64,000 nucleotides of DNA from Asterochloris sp. CNOR1 (taxonomy: Eukaryota; Chlorophyta; Trebouxiophyceae; Trebouxiales; Trebouxiaceae), in NCBI GenBank assembly GCA_963969365.1, contig OZ017749.1, forward strand, positions 1,736,001-1,800,000. The letters are read 5' to 3'. Below the pieces are notes generated by a model, which was not told the DNA's origin, ran no database searches, and was given only the letters and a program-made list of their open reading frames with translations. A program made the position numbers and the translations under genes. Positions 35,412 through 45,559 of the stretch are shown piece by piece; position 1 is the first letter of the stretch, and every line of letters starts with the position of its first letter.

Positions 35412-36204
35412 GGCGCAGCAGGTTGCATGTCCAGCTTTTGCGCCAGGAAGCTCAAGGGGTTCCTCACAGCGCTCAGCCATCTGCAAAGCGAGGGTTGGCG
35501 TGGTTCATATGCTGGCCGGCAGGCTGTGAAACGTAACTTGTGGCAAAGCCTCCGCTGTCACTTCAATCCAGCCAAATCGTCTACATCTGTGTTTACTACA
35601 CAGTGCTGTCTGCAGGCTGCCACAGAGCAAGCGCGGAGAGGCAGTCAGTGCAGTCAAGGCTTTGAAGTCCAGTTCAGCAACCCATCCAAGTCTCAAGGTC
35701 AGCCTGAAGATTGGAAAAGATAAAAGGAAGTAACGCAGCCTGAGGGCACTGCCATGTCAGAGAGCAGATCATTCTCTCAGAGATCCAGACAGCGACTGCC
35801 ACGCGCATTGGTCTTTCACTCGCGCATGCAGCTCATCCACAGCCAGCCAGGACTGCAAGCGCAACAACATTCTTGAGCCCTTTTGAGAAGAGACAAATCT
35901 CAGCCAGCAACACCAGCACTGAGCGATTTGAGAGAGACTCGTATTTGACCATTCATGTTGCTTGCCTCTGCCCACCAGGCCTGTTGCAAGCTGTTCATTT
36001 GCTGTTGGATGTAGGTAGATGTTACATCTGAGATGCCTGGCGACCTTGTGTCAAGCCCCTGCTCAACGTTGAAGGGCCGCAAGGGTCCAGCAATTCAGTC
36101 TAGCTACTGTTTGCTCCAGGCTTGAAGCCACACCACATAGGCAATACAACCATACCCAGCTTTACCATATGCTGAATTGAAGGGCAGGGCACACCAGAGT
36201 ATGT
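35412..36204. other. Unassigned spacer
   Basis: About 800 bases with no recognisable coding signal, up to the abrupt start of the SCI1-like copy 2 homology near 36205. If copy 2 was captured by the Helitron, the element's 5' end should lie here; I could not identify one. Confidence 0.4.
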
Positions 36205-38470
36205 CAACAGCAGTGGGGAAGGCAGGCAGCATGTGTGCATCAGTGGCTACACAGTGCAAGGTGGCTGTGCTGCTGCTGCAGCTGCAGCACTGCACTCCAG
36301 TGCGCTGCGATGCAGATCAGCAGTTTGTGGGCCAGACAAGGAGCCACTTTCGTTGGGTCTCAACTTGTGCAGAAGGCCAGCCTGTTGACACAAGCATTCC
36401 GGCAGGCTGGGCAGGAGATGGGTGCCGTGACTGGACGAGCAGGCAGCACGTGCATCAGGGGCTGCACAATGGCGGCATGCCTGCGCAGCAGGGGTGGTGC
36501 CACTGCCCTTGCTGCCGCACTTGTACTCCAGCGAGCTGCCTCGGCAAATCGGCAGTTGACGGCAGACAGGTTATGACATGTATTGCTCAATGTGCTGTGG
36601 TATAGTAGCCGTCAGTGAGGTTGAGCAGTCATTGTGGGCGAGCAGGATGCACAGGCAGCACAGCGTTCTACAAAGTAAGTATGCGAGCTGCCGAAGGGGT
36701 AGCAGGCAGTCTGATTGTCAGATATCTGTTAACCAACCTGGCACCACAGGCAGCTTGGTGGGTTGGACGGCAGGTGCGCAGTGCTGCAGGCAGCAGGCCG
36801 CACATGTGTGCTGACTGCAAAAGGCTAGAGTGTGGCATTGCAGCTGCCTCCTGCATTTGCTCGTGCTGCCCGGACCAGCAGCCGCAGGCTCTCACATGGG
36901 ACCATGACAGCTCAAGGCTCTGGTCTCAGACAAAGCAGCGCTGGCAGCTGTCCTGAGATGGCAGCAGGAAACCCTGCAGACAAGTGTCAAGGGGTCAACA
37001 CATTCTGGGGCAGGCTTCACAAGTCAGGCCCTGCTGTGCAGGTGGAGAGAACAGCATGGCAGACAGAGCAGAAGGAGCTGATGGATGAGATGCTGCCCAG
37101 GGCGACCGGCAGGTGGGCATCCCATAGGCTGATTGAGTTGCCTGCAGACTTTGCATGTGCAGGTGATTTGGCAGGTGGGCACCCAGATGCCGGTCCATAA
37201 GGACGGCATGATGACCTCACACAATGGGTCTGGCAGCAGCTTGCTGCGGTGCAGCCTTCAATTTGTCTGCATTTGGATTGACCCCATGTTGAGGCTGCCT
37301 TTCACAAGGAGGTGGACCCTGGCCATGCATTGAGCCTGTCCATGGACCACACTGAGACCTGGCTGCAGGCCTGCAGGGAGGTCCAGATTCCGCGAAAGTT
37401 GGCACAGATGGAGGCTGCTGCCTGCCCACCAGATGGTAGTAGCCGATGCTGCCATGCATGGCTGCTATGCATGGCGTTGCAAGCCTGCATGTGTGCCTGC
37501 AGGGAGGCGCAGATCAAGCAGAGGATAGCACGGCACGAGGCTGCCAAGCCGCGCAATCAGAGCCCCGAGCTCCTCAAGCTGCCAGGAGGAGGGGACATCA
37601 TGGGCGGGGACGACCTGTTTTCATCTGCCAAGGCCAGGTGCAAGACATCATTGAGCTGCAGATGGGCGGTGCAGGTAGAAATCCCATCTGGCAAACCGTG
37701 GGATGCTTGTACTTGGCAGCAAGGCAGAGCTATGGGGTCTGAGGCACAGGCTTGCCAAGGTGTGTGCATCAGTTGTGGCAGTCCCTGCATCAGCTTGCGC
37801 TGGCAAGTGTCTTCCATGTTTGGTATTCACCTGGCAGCCAGGACGTCTTGCCAGCTTGATACCTCCCAGCTGCTGAAGCCAGGGCTGCCCAGGCAGTGGC
37901 CGATCACCCAGTAGGATGCAGCTTTGCGGCTACATGCTGTGTGCGGGTCATATTTGCTGCACACTCCTCCTCAGCAGCCAAGGCCAGGTGCATTAGTCTG
38001 GTGGGGTCATGGAGGTCTTCATGGTGCTGGTACTGTGCGGGTGGGGTCACAGCATGTCGCCCTGACAGCTGCATGCCCCCTTGGTTGGGGCAGTATTAGT
38101 CGCTGCAAGCATCTTGATGGTGCCCTGCCAGCTTTGCTGTCTGGTGATCACGTTCTGTCCCTGAACAACATGCCACGCTTCCGCAACTGCAGCGACCTGG
38201 GTACAGAGGTGTTTTTTGGGACCACACAGGCCAAACTCCCCTTTGGCAAGCATGAGGCCACTGCTTCTGGCGATGATCTGCCTGCAAGTGTGTTACAGGA
38301 AGGCTAGGCCTAAAGGGCACCCAAACCCAGCAGGCTTGCTGTGGCTCCAAGCTGCCCTGCGAGGGTCTTCACTCACAGGCTGTGTAGCCTGCAAGTGTGC
38401 TGCAAGAAGGCCAGGCCTGAAGCGCAACCAACCCCATCAGGCTTGCTGTGGCTCCAAGCTGCCCTGCAGT
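36205..38470 (+). pseudogene. SCI1-like gene, 3' fragment (copy 2)
   Basis: Homology to the intact SCI1-like gene begins abruptly inside the intron after its seventh exon and lacks the whole SCI1 core. Two exons are present: 37042-37112 (VERTAWQTEQKELM, then MLPRATGR) and 37503-37637 (EAQIKQRIARHEAAKPRN, then LLKLPGGGDIMGGDD). The terminal exon is missing because the block stops where Helitron sequence starts. Its exon and intron sequence is closer to copy 1 (both read AKPRNQSPEL or TKPRNQSPEL) than to the intact copy (AKECDQSPEL). It cannot encode the SCI1 domain. Confidence 0.8.
38281..38468. repeat. Tandem duplication, ~107-bp unit, 1.8 copies
   Basis: The segment beginning CCTGCAAGTGTG at 38281 recurs at 38388 with moderate divergence. 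The homologous place in copy 3 (51832-51950) has one unit. The second copy ends where Helitron-related coding sequence begins. Confidence 0.75.
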
Positions 38471-41380
38471 GTACCCTGCTGATCCACAACTTTGGTGCTG
38501 CAGAGGCCAGTGAAATACAGCGCAAGCGGTATGCTCTCAACGAGTGAGCTTGCAATGATTGTGACCGACACCGCAACTGGAGACGCTACTGTTGCCACCA
38601 TCCACCAGGTGGTGGTCCACAGAAGCAGCGACGGCACCTACTGCATCCCCTTCACCCATCAACTCCACGCTGCACTACGTGCTGCTGTTCCCCTACGGCA
38701 ACGAGGGCTGGCAACCCAGGGCTCGAGCATGTGCCTCCCGCCACGCCTGCCAGCGCTACAGCAGAGGCTGACTTTTTGCAGGTGCCACCTCCGCCTGCTG
38801 CTGTGCCATGTCAGGGGAGCCACCTGCTACGAGGATGTGCGCACCTACCACGGCGGGACCTATGACCTGTTCAAGGACGCATGCGAAGCGGCTTGCTGGA
38901 GAACAATGCACAGTGGGACCTCTGTCTCAGGGAGGCCACTGATTGGCGGTTGGCACGCAGCCTTTGCCAGCTGTTTGTCACCCTCCTCCTCTACGCCCAC
39001 CAGGTGCACCCAGAGAATCTGTGGGACAATCACAGAGTAGGCGAGGTCAGATGATGTCGTCTATAAAGAGCGCCAGGTGCGGCGGGTGCGCTCCCATGGA
39101 GTGCACCATCTGCGAGGCTATCCTGCTTTTGGTGTGCGCTGCAGCAGGGCACAAGTAGATGAGCTCTCACTTTGCAGGTGCCTTGGTGTCGATTTTGCAG
39201 AATGCAGCAAGTCAGCCATGCTACCCTACTTTGCAGGCCACTCATCAGGAACTTACCCACCAGCAGCGCCACTTTGACATGGCCCTGGCTGACATCAAGG
39301 AGGGCCTGCGCCCCCACAACATCAGCCTTGGGGGCCTGGGCCTGCCGGAGCCCCATGCACCAGGGGCTCCAGCCAACAAGATGCTGATGGCGGAGCCCAG
39401 CTATGACCATGCTGAGCTGCAGCGCCGGGTGGACCATGAGAATCCATTGCTGAACGCAGACCAGCAGGCGGTTGTCAAGGCTGCCATTGTCAGCTTCCAA
39501 CCTGGGCATGCAGATGTCACACTGCCCAAGCTCTTCTTCATCGATGGACCAGGCAGGACCGGCAAGACCTTCGCCTACGATCGGTTGCTGGCCCGGACAC
39601 ACACCCAAGGCAAGGTTGCCCTGGCGGTGGCCTCTTCTGGGCTGGCGGCACAGCTTTTGGAGAGCGGTACCACTGCGCACTACCGCTTCAAGGTTCAAGT
39701 CTGCCAGCTTCATGACGCCTTCACCTGCAAGTGAGGCTTCGGTGTGGTTGTGTGTGCAGCATCTGCAATTGCATGAGTGCCAGACGTGCCCATGGCAGTG
39801 CCTTGAACCAGCAGGACCTCCTTGCACCCCGCTGACCACCGGTGCTCCTTGCAGCATCCCCAAGAACATGCACCTGGCAAAGCTCATCAAAGGGGCATCG
39901 CTGTTTGTCTGGGACGAAACCCCATGTCACAAAAGCTCATCTTCGAGTCTGTCAGCAGGAGATATCATGACGGATGTGGACGCAGCGCTTGAGAGCGTCC
40001 ACTTTGGCGGCATCCCTGTGGTGTTCGGCGGCGACTTCAGGCAGGTGCTTCCAGTCAGCAAGCACAGTGGCCGTGCAGCCATCGTGGAGAGGCCATGCTC
40101 AAGATGCCTTCCGTCCTGTGGCCCTCAGTCCAGCAGCTCAAGCTGACCATCAATGAGAGGGTCAGGCACCTTCAGGGCCAGGACCAGCAGCAGCAGCAGG
40201 CAGCCTTTGCAGATACCTGCTGCAAGTTGGAGAGGGGCGGGAGCCCACGGTCCCAGGGATTGGCCAGGATGTTGTCCGGCTGTAAGACAGCATGTGCCTG
40301 CCATGCGACAGCGGCGTGCCAGCCTTGGTGCAGCACATGTACGGCGAAGTGCAGCAGTGCTCAGACCCAGAGTTCCCCTAGGGACGCAGCATTCTGGCCC
40401 CGCCTGATGTAGATTTGGAGGACTTCAACAGCTACATGCTGCATTGCTGGGGCGGCCAGGTGTGACGTGAACAGCTCCTGCTGTAATTCCAGGCAAGGAG
40501 CCGCCCGTTGTGCTGCATGCAACTCTGTTGTGGACTTCCATGAAGCCTCTCAAATGCAAGATGCGTTGGCCATGGCCCCCTTGCAGCTTGAATGCATGCT
40601 GATCTGCATCATGTTGTGGCTGCCAGTACCAGAGCCAGTGAGCCCTCCCCTGACGCGTGATGTTGCTTGCATGCAGGAGCACTGCTATGCACGTGCAGAC
40701 TTTGCCCTCAATGATGACCAGGCCGGTGCTGAGGGACCTGTGCCCGTGGAGATTCTGAACAGCATGACCTCAGAAAGCATGCCGGCCGACATCATCAAGC
40801 TGAAGGCGGGCTGCATGGTCATGCTGATGCGCAAGGTGCACAGGGACATTGGCTTGTGGGGCCAGGCTGATTGTCAGGGCCTTCCAGCCACACTGTGTGG
40901 ATTGTGAGATAGCCAGTGGCGTCCACAGGGGCAGAAAGGTGTTCATCCCCACGCATGGTATTCACCAGTGACGATGAGTCAGGCCTGGGCCCCACGCTGC
41001 GCCGTAGGCAGCTACCCCTCACGCTGGCCTTTGCTATGACAGTGAACAAGTCGCAAGGACAGATCTGTCTAGACCCTTCGCAAAGTGGGGCTTTACCCAC
41101 CTAATGACCTGTTCAGTCATGGACAGCTGTATGTGGCTTTGTCCAGGGTCAGCTCAGAGGACAGCATTGTGGATGTAGCTAAGAAGGGATCCCATCATGG
41201 CAAGCAGGGCGTCTGCACCAGATTGTGTGTACAAGGAAGCCTTGAGTTGAAGCCAGAAATAGGCACTGCATGTTGATCTCTGTACATAGAGAAGCTAAAC
41301 AATTCATGGCTCCAGATGGTCCCCATGAACAGCAAGAATATGTACGTTATGTGTGTGCTTTAGCACACCTAACTGGCTAA
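38470..41380 (+). mobile_element. Helitron (rolling-circle DNA transposon), damaged
   Basis: Coding remnants in order on the plus strand: RKRYALNE and TSELAMIVTD, then YVLLFPYGNEGW (38675-38710, the Helitron N-terminal LLFPYGEDGW block); EDVRTYHGGTYDLFKDACEA near 38840 and LREATDWRLARSL; the Pif1-like helicase with Walker A GPGRTGKTF (39547), WDE (39912), VVFGGDFRQVLPV (40019) and KLKAGCMVMLMRKVH (40798); then RRQLPLTLAFAMTVNKSQGQ (41005) and LFSHGQLYVALSRV (41108). The Rep/HUH nuclease that should sit between LLFPYG and DVRTYHG is absent: only about 130 bases separate them. Several frame changes mean it cannot encode a full Rep-helicase. The 3' end has a hairpin and CTAA at 41380. The 5' end is uncertain. 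Confidence 0.85.
41353..41380 (+). repeat. Helitron 3' terminus (hairpin + CTAA)
   Basis: GTGTGC-TTTA-GCACAC (6-bp stem, 41353-41368), then 8 bases and CTAA (41377-41380), followed by T. Helitrons end in a short hairpin a few bases before CTRR and insert between A and T, so this fits. A second CTAA immediately after the stem (41369-41372) is an alternative end. Confidence 0.75.
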
Positions 41381-41386
41381 TTACAA

Positions 41387-42592
41387 TTAAGAGGAGTGAG
41401 GGGGTCTGAAGTGTGAGGCAAGCTCATGTACTAGATACTGCACATTACCTCGCTCTTTGCAAACAGTCTCAGAAGGGTTGGTCTCAGAGAACAGGGAGAG
41501 CAACTCTTGTGCGGGAATCCCATCCCGATGGAAAGAGTTAGCATTGCCATGCAATATGAGGCACATGACACCTTTGTGCAGGCACATTGCGCCTCGAGGC
41601 GCAACTCGCTGGTGACTATGCAGTTGCACATTGAAGGCACAAGGCAGGACATGGAGCTTCTTCTTGTCCAGATGGATAAGCAAATTCATTATGTCTTGGT
41701 CCCCCAGAGGCAGGTGGTCCCAGCCAAGTCTCTCCATGGCCTTTTTTGTTTCTGGCCACCAAAAGGTTTCCCACCCTAAGCTCCTGGCACGATCCAGGTT
41801 CAGAAGGACAACCCCGCAGTTGAAGCCTCGACCAAATTCATGTTGCCCCCAGACGTGGTTGTCGTAGTACCCACTCTGCTCCGTAGCAATGCCCCAAAGT
41901 GTTTCCTGTGAGAACTCCAGGAACTGCTGCCTGAAATCACACTGTTTCTGTGAGTGAATGATGTCTCAGGACACCTCAACACACTTGCATACGCAGCGCA
42001 GAGAACTTACCTGGCAGGCTGACATATGTCAGCAAGGAACAGGGTGTCTGCATCCACCACCAAGATCTGCTTCACATCAGCTGGAAGAATGTCAGGGATC
42101 AGAAGCTTGGCAATGGATTCCTTGGGGAAGATGCTGGGTACATCCTTGAGGCGGGGGTCCTCTCCACGTGGCAAGTCATAGTAGGACAGATCCACGCAAT
42201 CCTGATGGGTCGCCAGCTCAGCTGTTATGTCTTCCTGTAGTTGTAATAGCTCAGCAGTGGTCTGGGCAGGTGCCGTCAGGGTGCAATGTAGCCAACTAAC
42301 CTCCATCCCGGACTCCACCAGAAGGTGCAGGTGGATGCAGGTGGTCCGATATGCCAGCAAGGAGCGTAGACTGGACAGAAGGTCCTGCTGCCTCTGTTTG
42401 CTGGCCACCATGGCAAGATCCTGCACAACCAGGATGTCAGCAGGGGTCGGTACTCTAGACGCCACCAGTTGACTGACCAGGGGCGCGAACCTGAGTATAG
42501 CTGTGGTCAATCTCGGCTCCCGTCGATGGACAAGCAGCCCACCCAGGCACAACGCTGGCTGTTAGAAGCATGGCTACGACTATGAGGTCCAT
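41387..42592 (-). CDS. GT8 LARGE-like glycosyltransferase, copy B
   Basis: A paralogue of copy A, with the same four-exon structure: 42592-42491, 42420-42301, 42234-42011 and 41930-41387, joining to 990 nt (329 aa), open throughout. A signal peptide starts it (MDLIVVAMLLTASVVPGWAA). Domain blocks: LLAYRTTCIHLHLLVESGME; LLIPDILPADVKQILVVD and ADTLFLADI (DxD = D-A-D); FGRGFNCGVVLLNLDRAR; LPLGDQDIMNLLIHLD; LPCAFNVQL; LILHGNANSFH. The C-terminus (HFRPPHSS) differs from copy A's (LLLMKF). The stop codon is 6 bases from the Helitron end, so the 3' UTR and poly(A) signal are probably supplied by Helitron sequence. Likely a Golgi enzyme; the acceptor is unknown. Confidence 0.85.
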
Positions 42593-43478
42593 CGCGTGGC
42601 GACACCTAGAGCAGCAAGGGGCAGCGTTGCTTGAGAGTGGGGCCTCATGCAAACGCCAAGAGGATGCCGAACGGACGGCCTGGTGCACGGCCTGATCACC
42701 ACAGAGATGTGGAGTTCCTCCCTGCCTGACGGAGATGGCTGCTGACGAAAAGGAGAAAAGGCCGTTGACAGACAGAAAGAAGGCACTGGGCCTGCTTGAT
42801 TTTAATACTGGAATTCATGTGCCAAGGTCGAAGGCACACAAAGGTCAAGGCGAATGAATACTTTGGGTGTCATTTTGCCGGCAAGCAGGCTGCAGGGCTT
42901 TGCATCAGCCCAGAGCATGTGAAGTAGTCCGTAGTGGGCAAGCCGGTTTGCAGGTCTACGGCACAATCCCGGGCCTGGAATTGATTCAAGCTGCTCCCGT
43001 TGGGTGACACCATCTGTCGTGGCACAACAGGTCACCAAGAGATCGTTTCTTAGTACCCTTGAACCGCGTCAACAACAGCACCGTTTTGTCAGCTGGCTGA
43101 GCACCTCCAGGTTGCAGGTGCAGGCACTGGACACTGGGGCTGCTAGCTGACAGCAGCACACTGCAGTGCTGTGGTGGTGGCGCCCAGCCAGGCATCTTCA
43201 ACCGCTGTATAGCAGCCAGCAGGAAAAGGGGCGCCAAGCGGCGGACAAGCCACTGGTGTGCTCTGCTCTCTGCGAGGATTTTCAGCCGCCCTTATGCAGA
43301 TCAACCAGCCATTACCTGCTGTCCCAACCCTGGTGGCAGGGACGCTTAGCCTGCACCCCAACAGGAGGATTGCTTTGACATGTAACCATGGGCGATGTGC
43401 CCTTGTGCACATCCCCCACTTGCAACATGCCCCTCTGGTGCCTGCTGTACAGGCGTCATGTGGTCTGGTTCCCACAAG
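42593..43478. other. Divergent intergenic region
   Basis: Between the starts of GT8 copy B (-) and the GT31-like gene (+). The 35 bases next to the copy B ATG match copy A's upstream flank. I see no convincing coding sequence or repeat in the rest. Confidence 0.45.
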
Positions 43479-45262
43479 ATGCAGCGCTTCGCATGGAGGC
43501 TCTGCCTGGCTGCGACTTTGTGTGTACTGCTGCCGGCAACAGCCCTGTCCCAGATGCTAGCTACACCTGACCAATTGGTCGCAGTGTCTGTTGGGACTAG
43601 GAAGCGGGCAGAGCTTCAGGAGGCACAAAAACACACCATTGCAAAGCACTTGGAGACCTGGTTCTATGACGAGGTGGACAAACCATTCCCCAGCAGCTGT
43701 ACAACAAACATGATGGCGATGGCTTGAAGATCTTGCATTGCCTCTTCCCCTTTAGAGAAGTGCGATGCCCCGCCAACCAGCTGTCATTCTGCAGGATGTG
43801 GCACCATGCATCTATGTGCGTCCAACAGCAGTAGAGCTGCCCCGATTCCAGTCCTGCGACCAGAGGACCAAGCCAGACTTTGGACATGATTTTGGCTGGT
43901 GCGACCCTGCTGCCCCCTGCTTTGCCCTGCCATGCATTGCCAAGCAAGTTATGCCCAACGCAAAGCATGCAAACATTGATGCTGGCTGGTGCAAGGTGTG
44001 CTTTTTGATTCCTTCAGGTGGTGCGCCTCCCGAAGGGTTCACCATGTCATTGCGGCGGCTCTTCGGCGGCTGACTTTAACATCAAATTTGCTGCCTGAGT
44101 GGATGCTGGTGAGCTAGCAGCAGGCCTTGTGCTGTGTGCATCGCAGCATTGCTCCAAACAATCAGACCGAGAGCAGATGATGCCCCCCATACATTGCTCA
44201 AGGCACAATTTCCATCTTGTCCAGCAATGCTGCCAATGTTGGGGAATGTGCTTCATCAGGCAGAGCGGATGGGGCTGGCATTGGTGTGCTGCGGGTGACG
44301 TTACTGCGTACACCATTGCAGCTTGTTCTTGACGGCAAAAGCTTGCCGCTGGAGTGCCATACCAGGGTCCGCTTGGGTGCTCAGACCAGGTCCATATGCT
44401 TGCTTGCAGCATGCAAGCCCAGCACATAGCTGCTGTTGGTCTTGTTTGTGATGTCACCTTGCTCTTGGTACCAGGTGTTTGATGACGACACCATGCTCGA
44501 GCCCATCACGCTGCTGCAGCTCATTAGCACTTACAACAGCTCAGAACCTTTGTATGTTGGTCACATCTATGACAATTACAACATGGGTGGGGCTGGCTTC
44601 CTCCTATCCAAAGCCGTTTTGCAAGCCCTTTCAGTTCCCTGGACAAATGAGCTTGTCAAATTCACATTTGACGAGGAAGGGGACCCACACGAACCTGAGG
44701 GAGTGCCCTTGCAGCACTGGGGACACAAAAACAGCTATAGTATGATGGACTGGTGCATTGAGAGGTAGGTGCTGCCTTGCCTTGTGCCCTTTGTGTGCTG
44801 CCATACCTCACCTCTTGAGCTCACAGACCACTGGATACTTGCAGGATGGAGGGTAAGGCCAGATGGGCATCGTGGTGGTGGCTTGCACCTTCAGCACTTG
44901 CACAAGACTGACCTCTCCCTCTTGCTTCTCAGGGGGGGACTGGACATTCATGCATTCAGACTGGGCATTAGCCAGCTGCTTCCTGAAGACGGCAGGGATA
45001 GGGCCGACGGAAGCTTTGTTGAATGGTGCCTCTACTGTACAGTAATGTTGCATGTCTGCCCCCCCCCACTCACAAGGCATGCAGCCTCACTAGAACTTGT
45101 GCCACTGCAGGGCAGATGGTCATGAACCAGTGGATCAACGATTGCCCAGTTGGCAGAGAAGGCAAGCTAGACATTCCAGTGGTGTCTTGTCATGGATATC
45201 GATCGCAAGAGTCAATGTACGCCTTCTACAACAGCACGACAGTACCTGCGCTACGTCAGTAA
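43479..45262 (+). CDS. GT31 Fringe-like beta-1,3-glycosyltransferase, secretory
   Basis: Fringe-type GT31 enzymes extend O-linked sugars in the Golgi. The ATG at 43479 starts a signal peptide (MQRFAWRLCLAATLCVLLPA), and the exon continues with LVAVSVGTRKRAELQEAQKH (family 'I-x-V-x-T'). An exon near 44475-44765 has VFDDDTMLEPITLLQLIS (the DDD metal site), LYVGHIYDNYNMGGAGFLLS (family GGAGxxxS) and ends YSMMDWCIER. The next exon, about 44935-45035, has WTFMHSDWALASCFLKTAG (family HSDxAxxxC). The last exon, about 45115-45262, has MNQWINDCPVGREG and ends in VPALRQ. One or two exons between 43.73 and 44.47 kb are not resolved. The key motifs are intact and in family order. Confidence 0.78.
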
Positions 45263-45559
45263 ACATTGCAGCATTGCTGTTGGATTGGGACACGTGCTGG
45301 ACTCTTGCTGTAAAGGGTTGAGGTACATGCCCTGTTCTAAGTATCTAGCATGAATGAAGGTAAAGTGCATCATGAATATTGAGCACTTTTCCGGCAGGAA
45401 CAGCTTATGCTTTACGCACACCCTAGACTCATGCTTTACATACAAAGTACTACCTTATTCATGCTGGAACGAACAAGTAAAGCAGGCCTATTGGGCAGCC
45501 ATATTCATGCTAGAAACATGCCAGGTTGATGCTCAAGTCCTCTATTCAGAAGCTGACGT

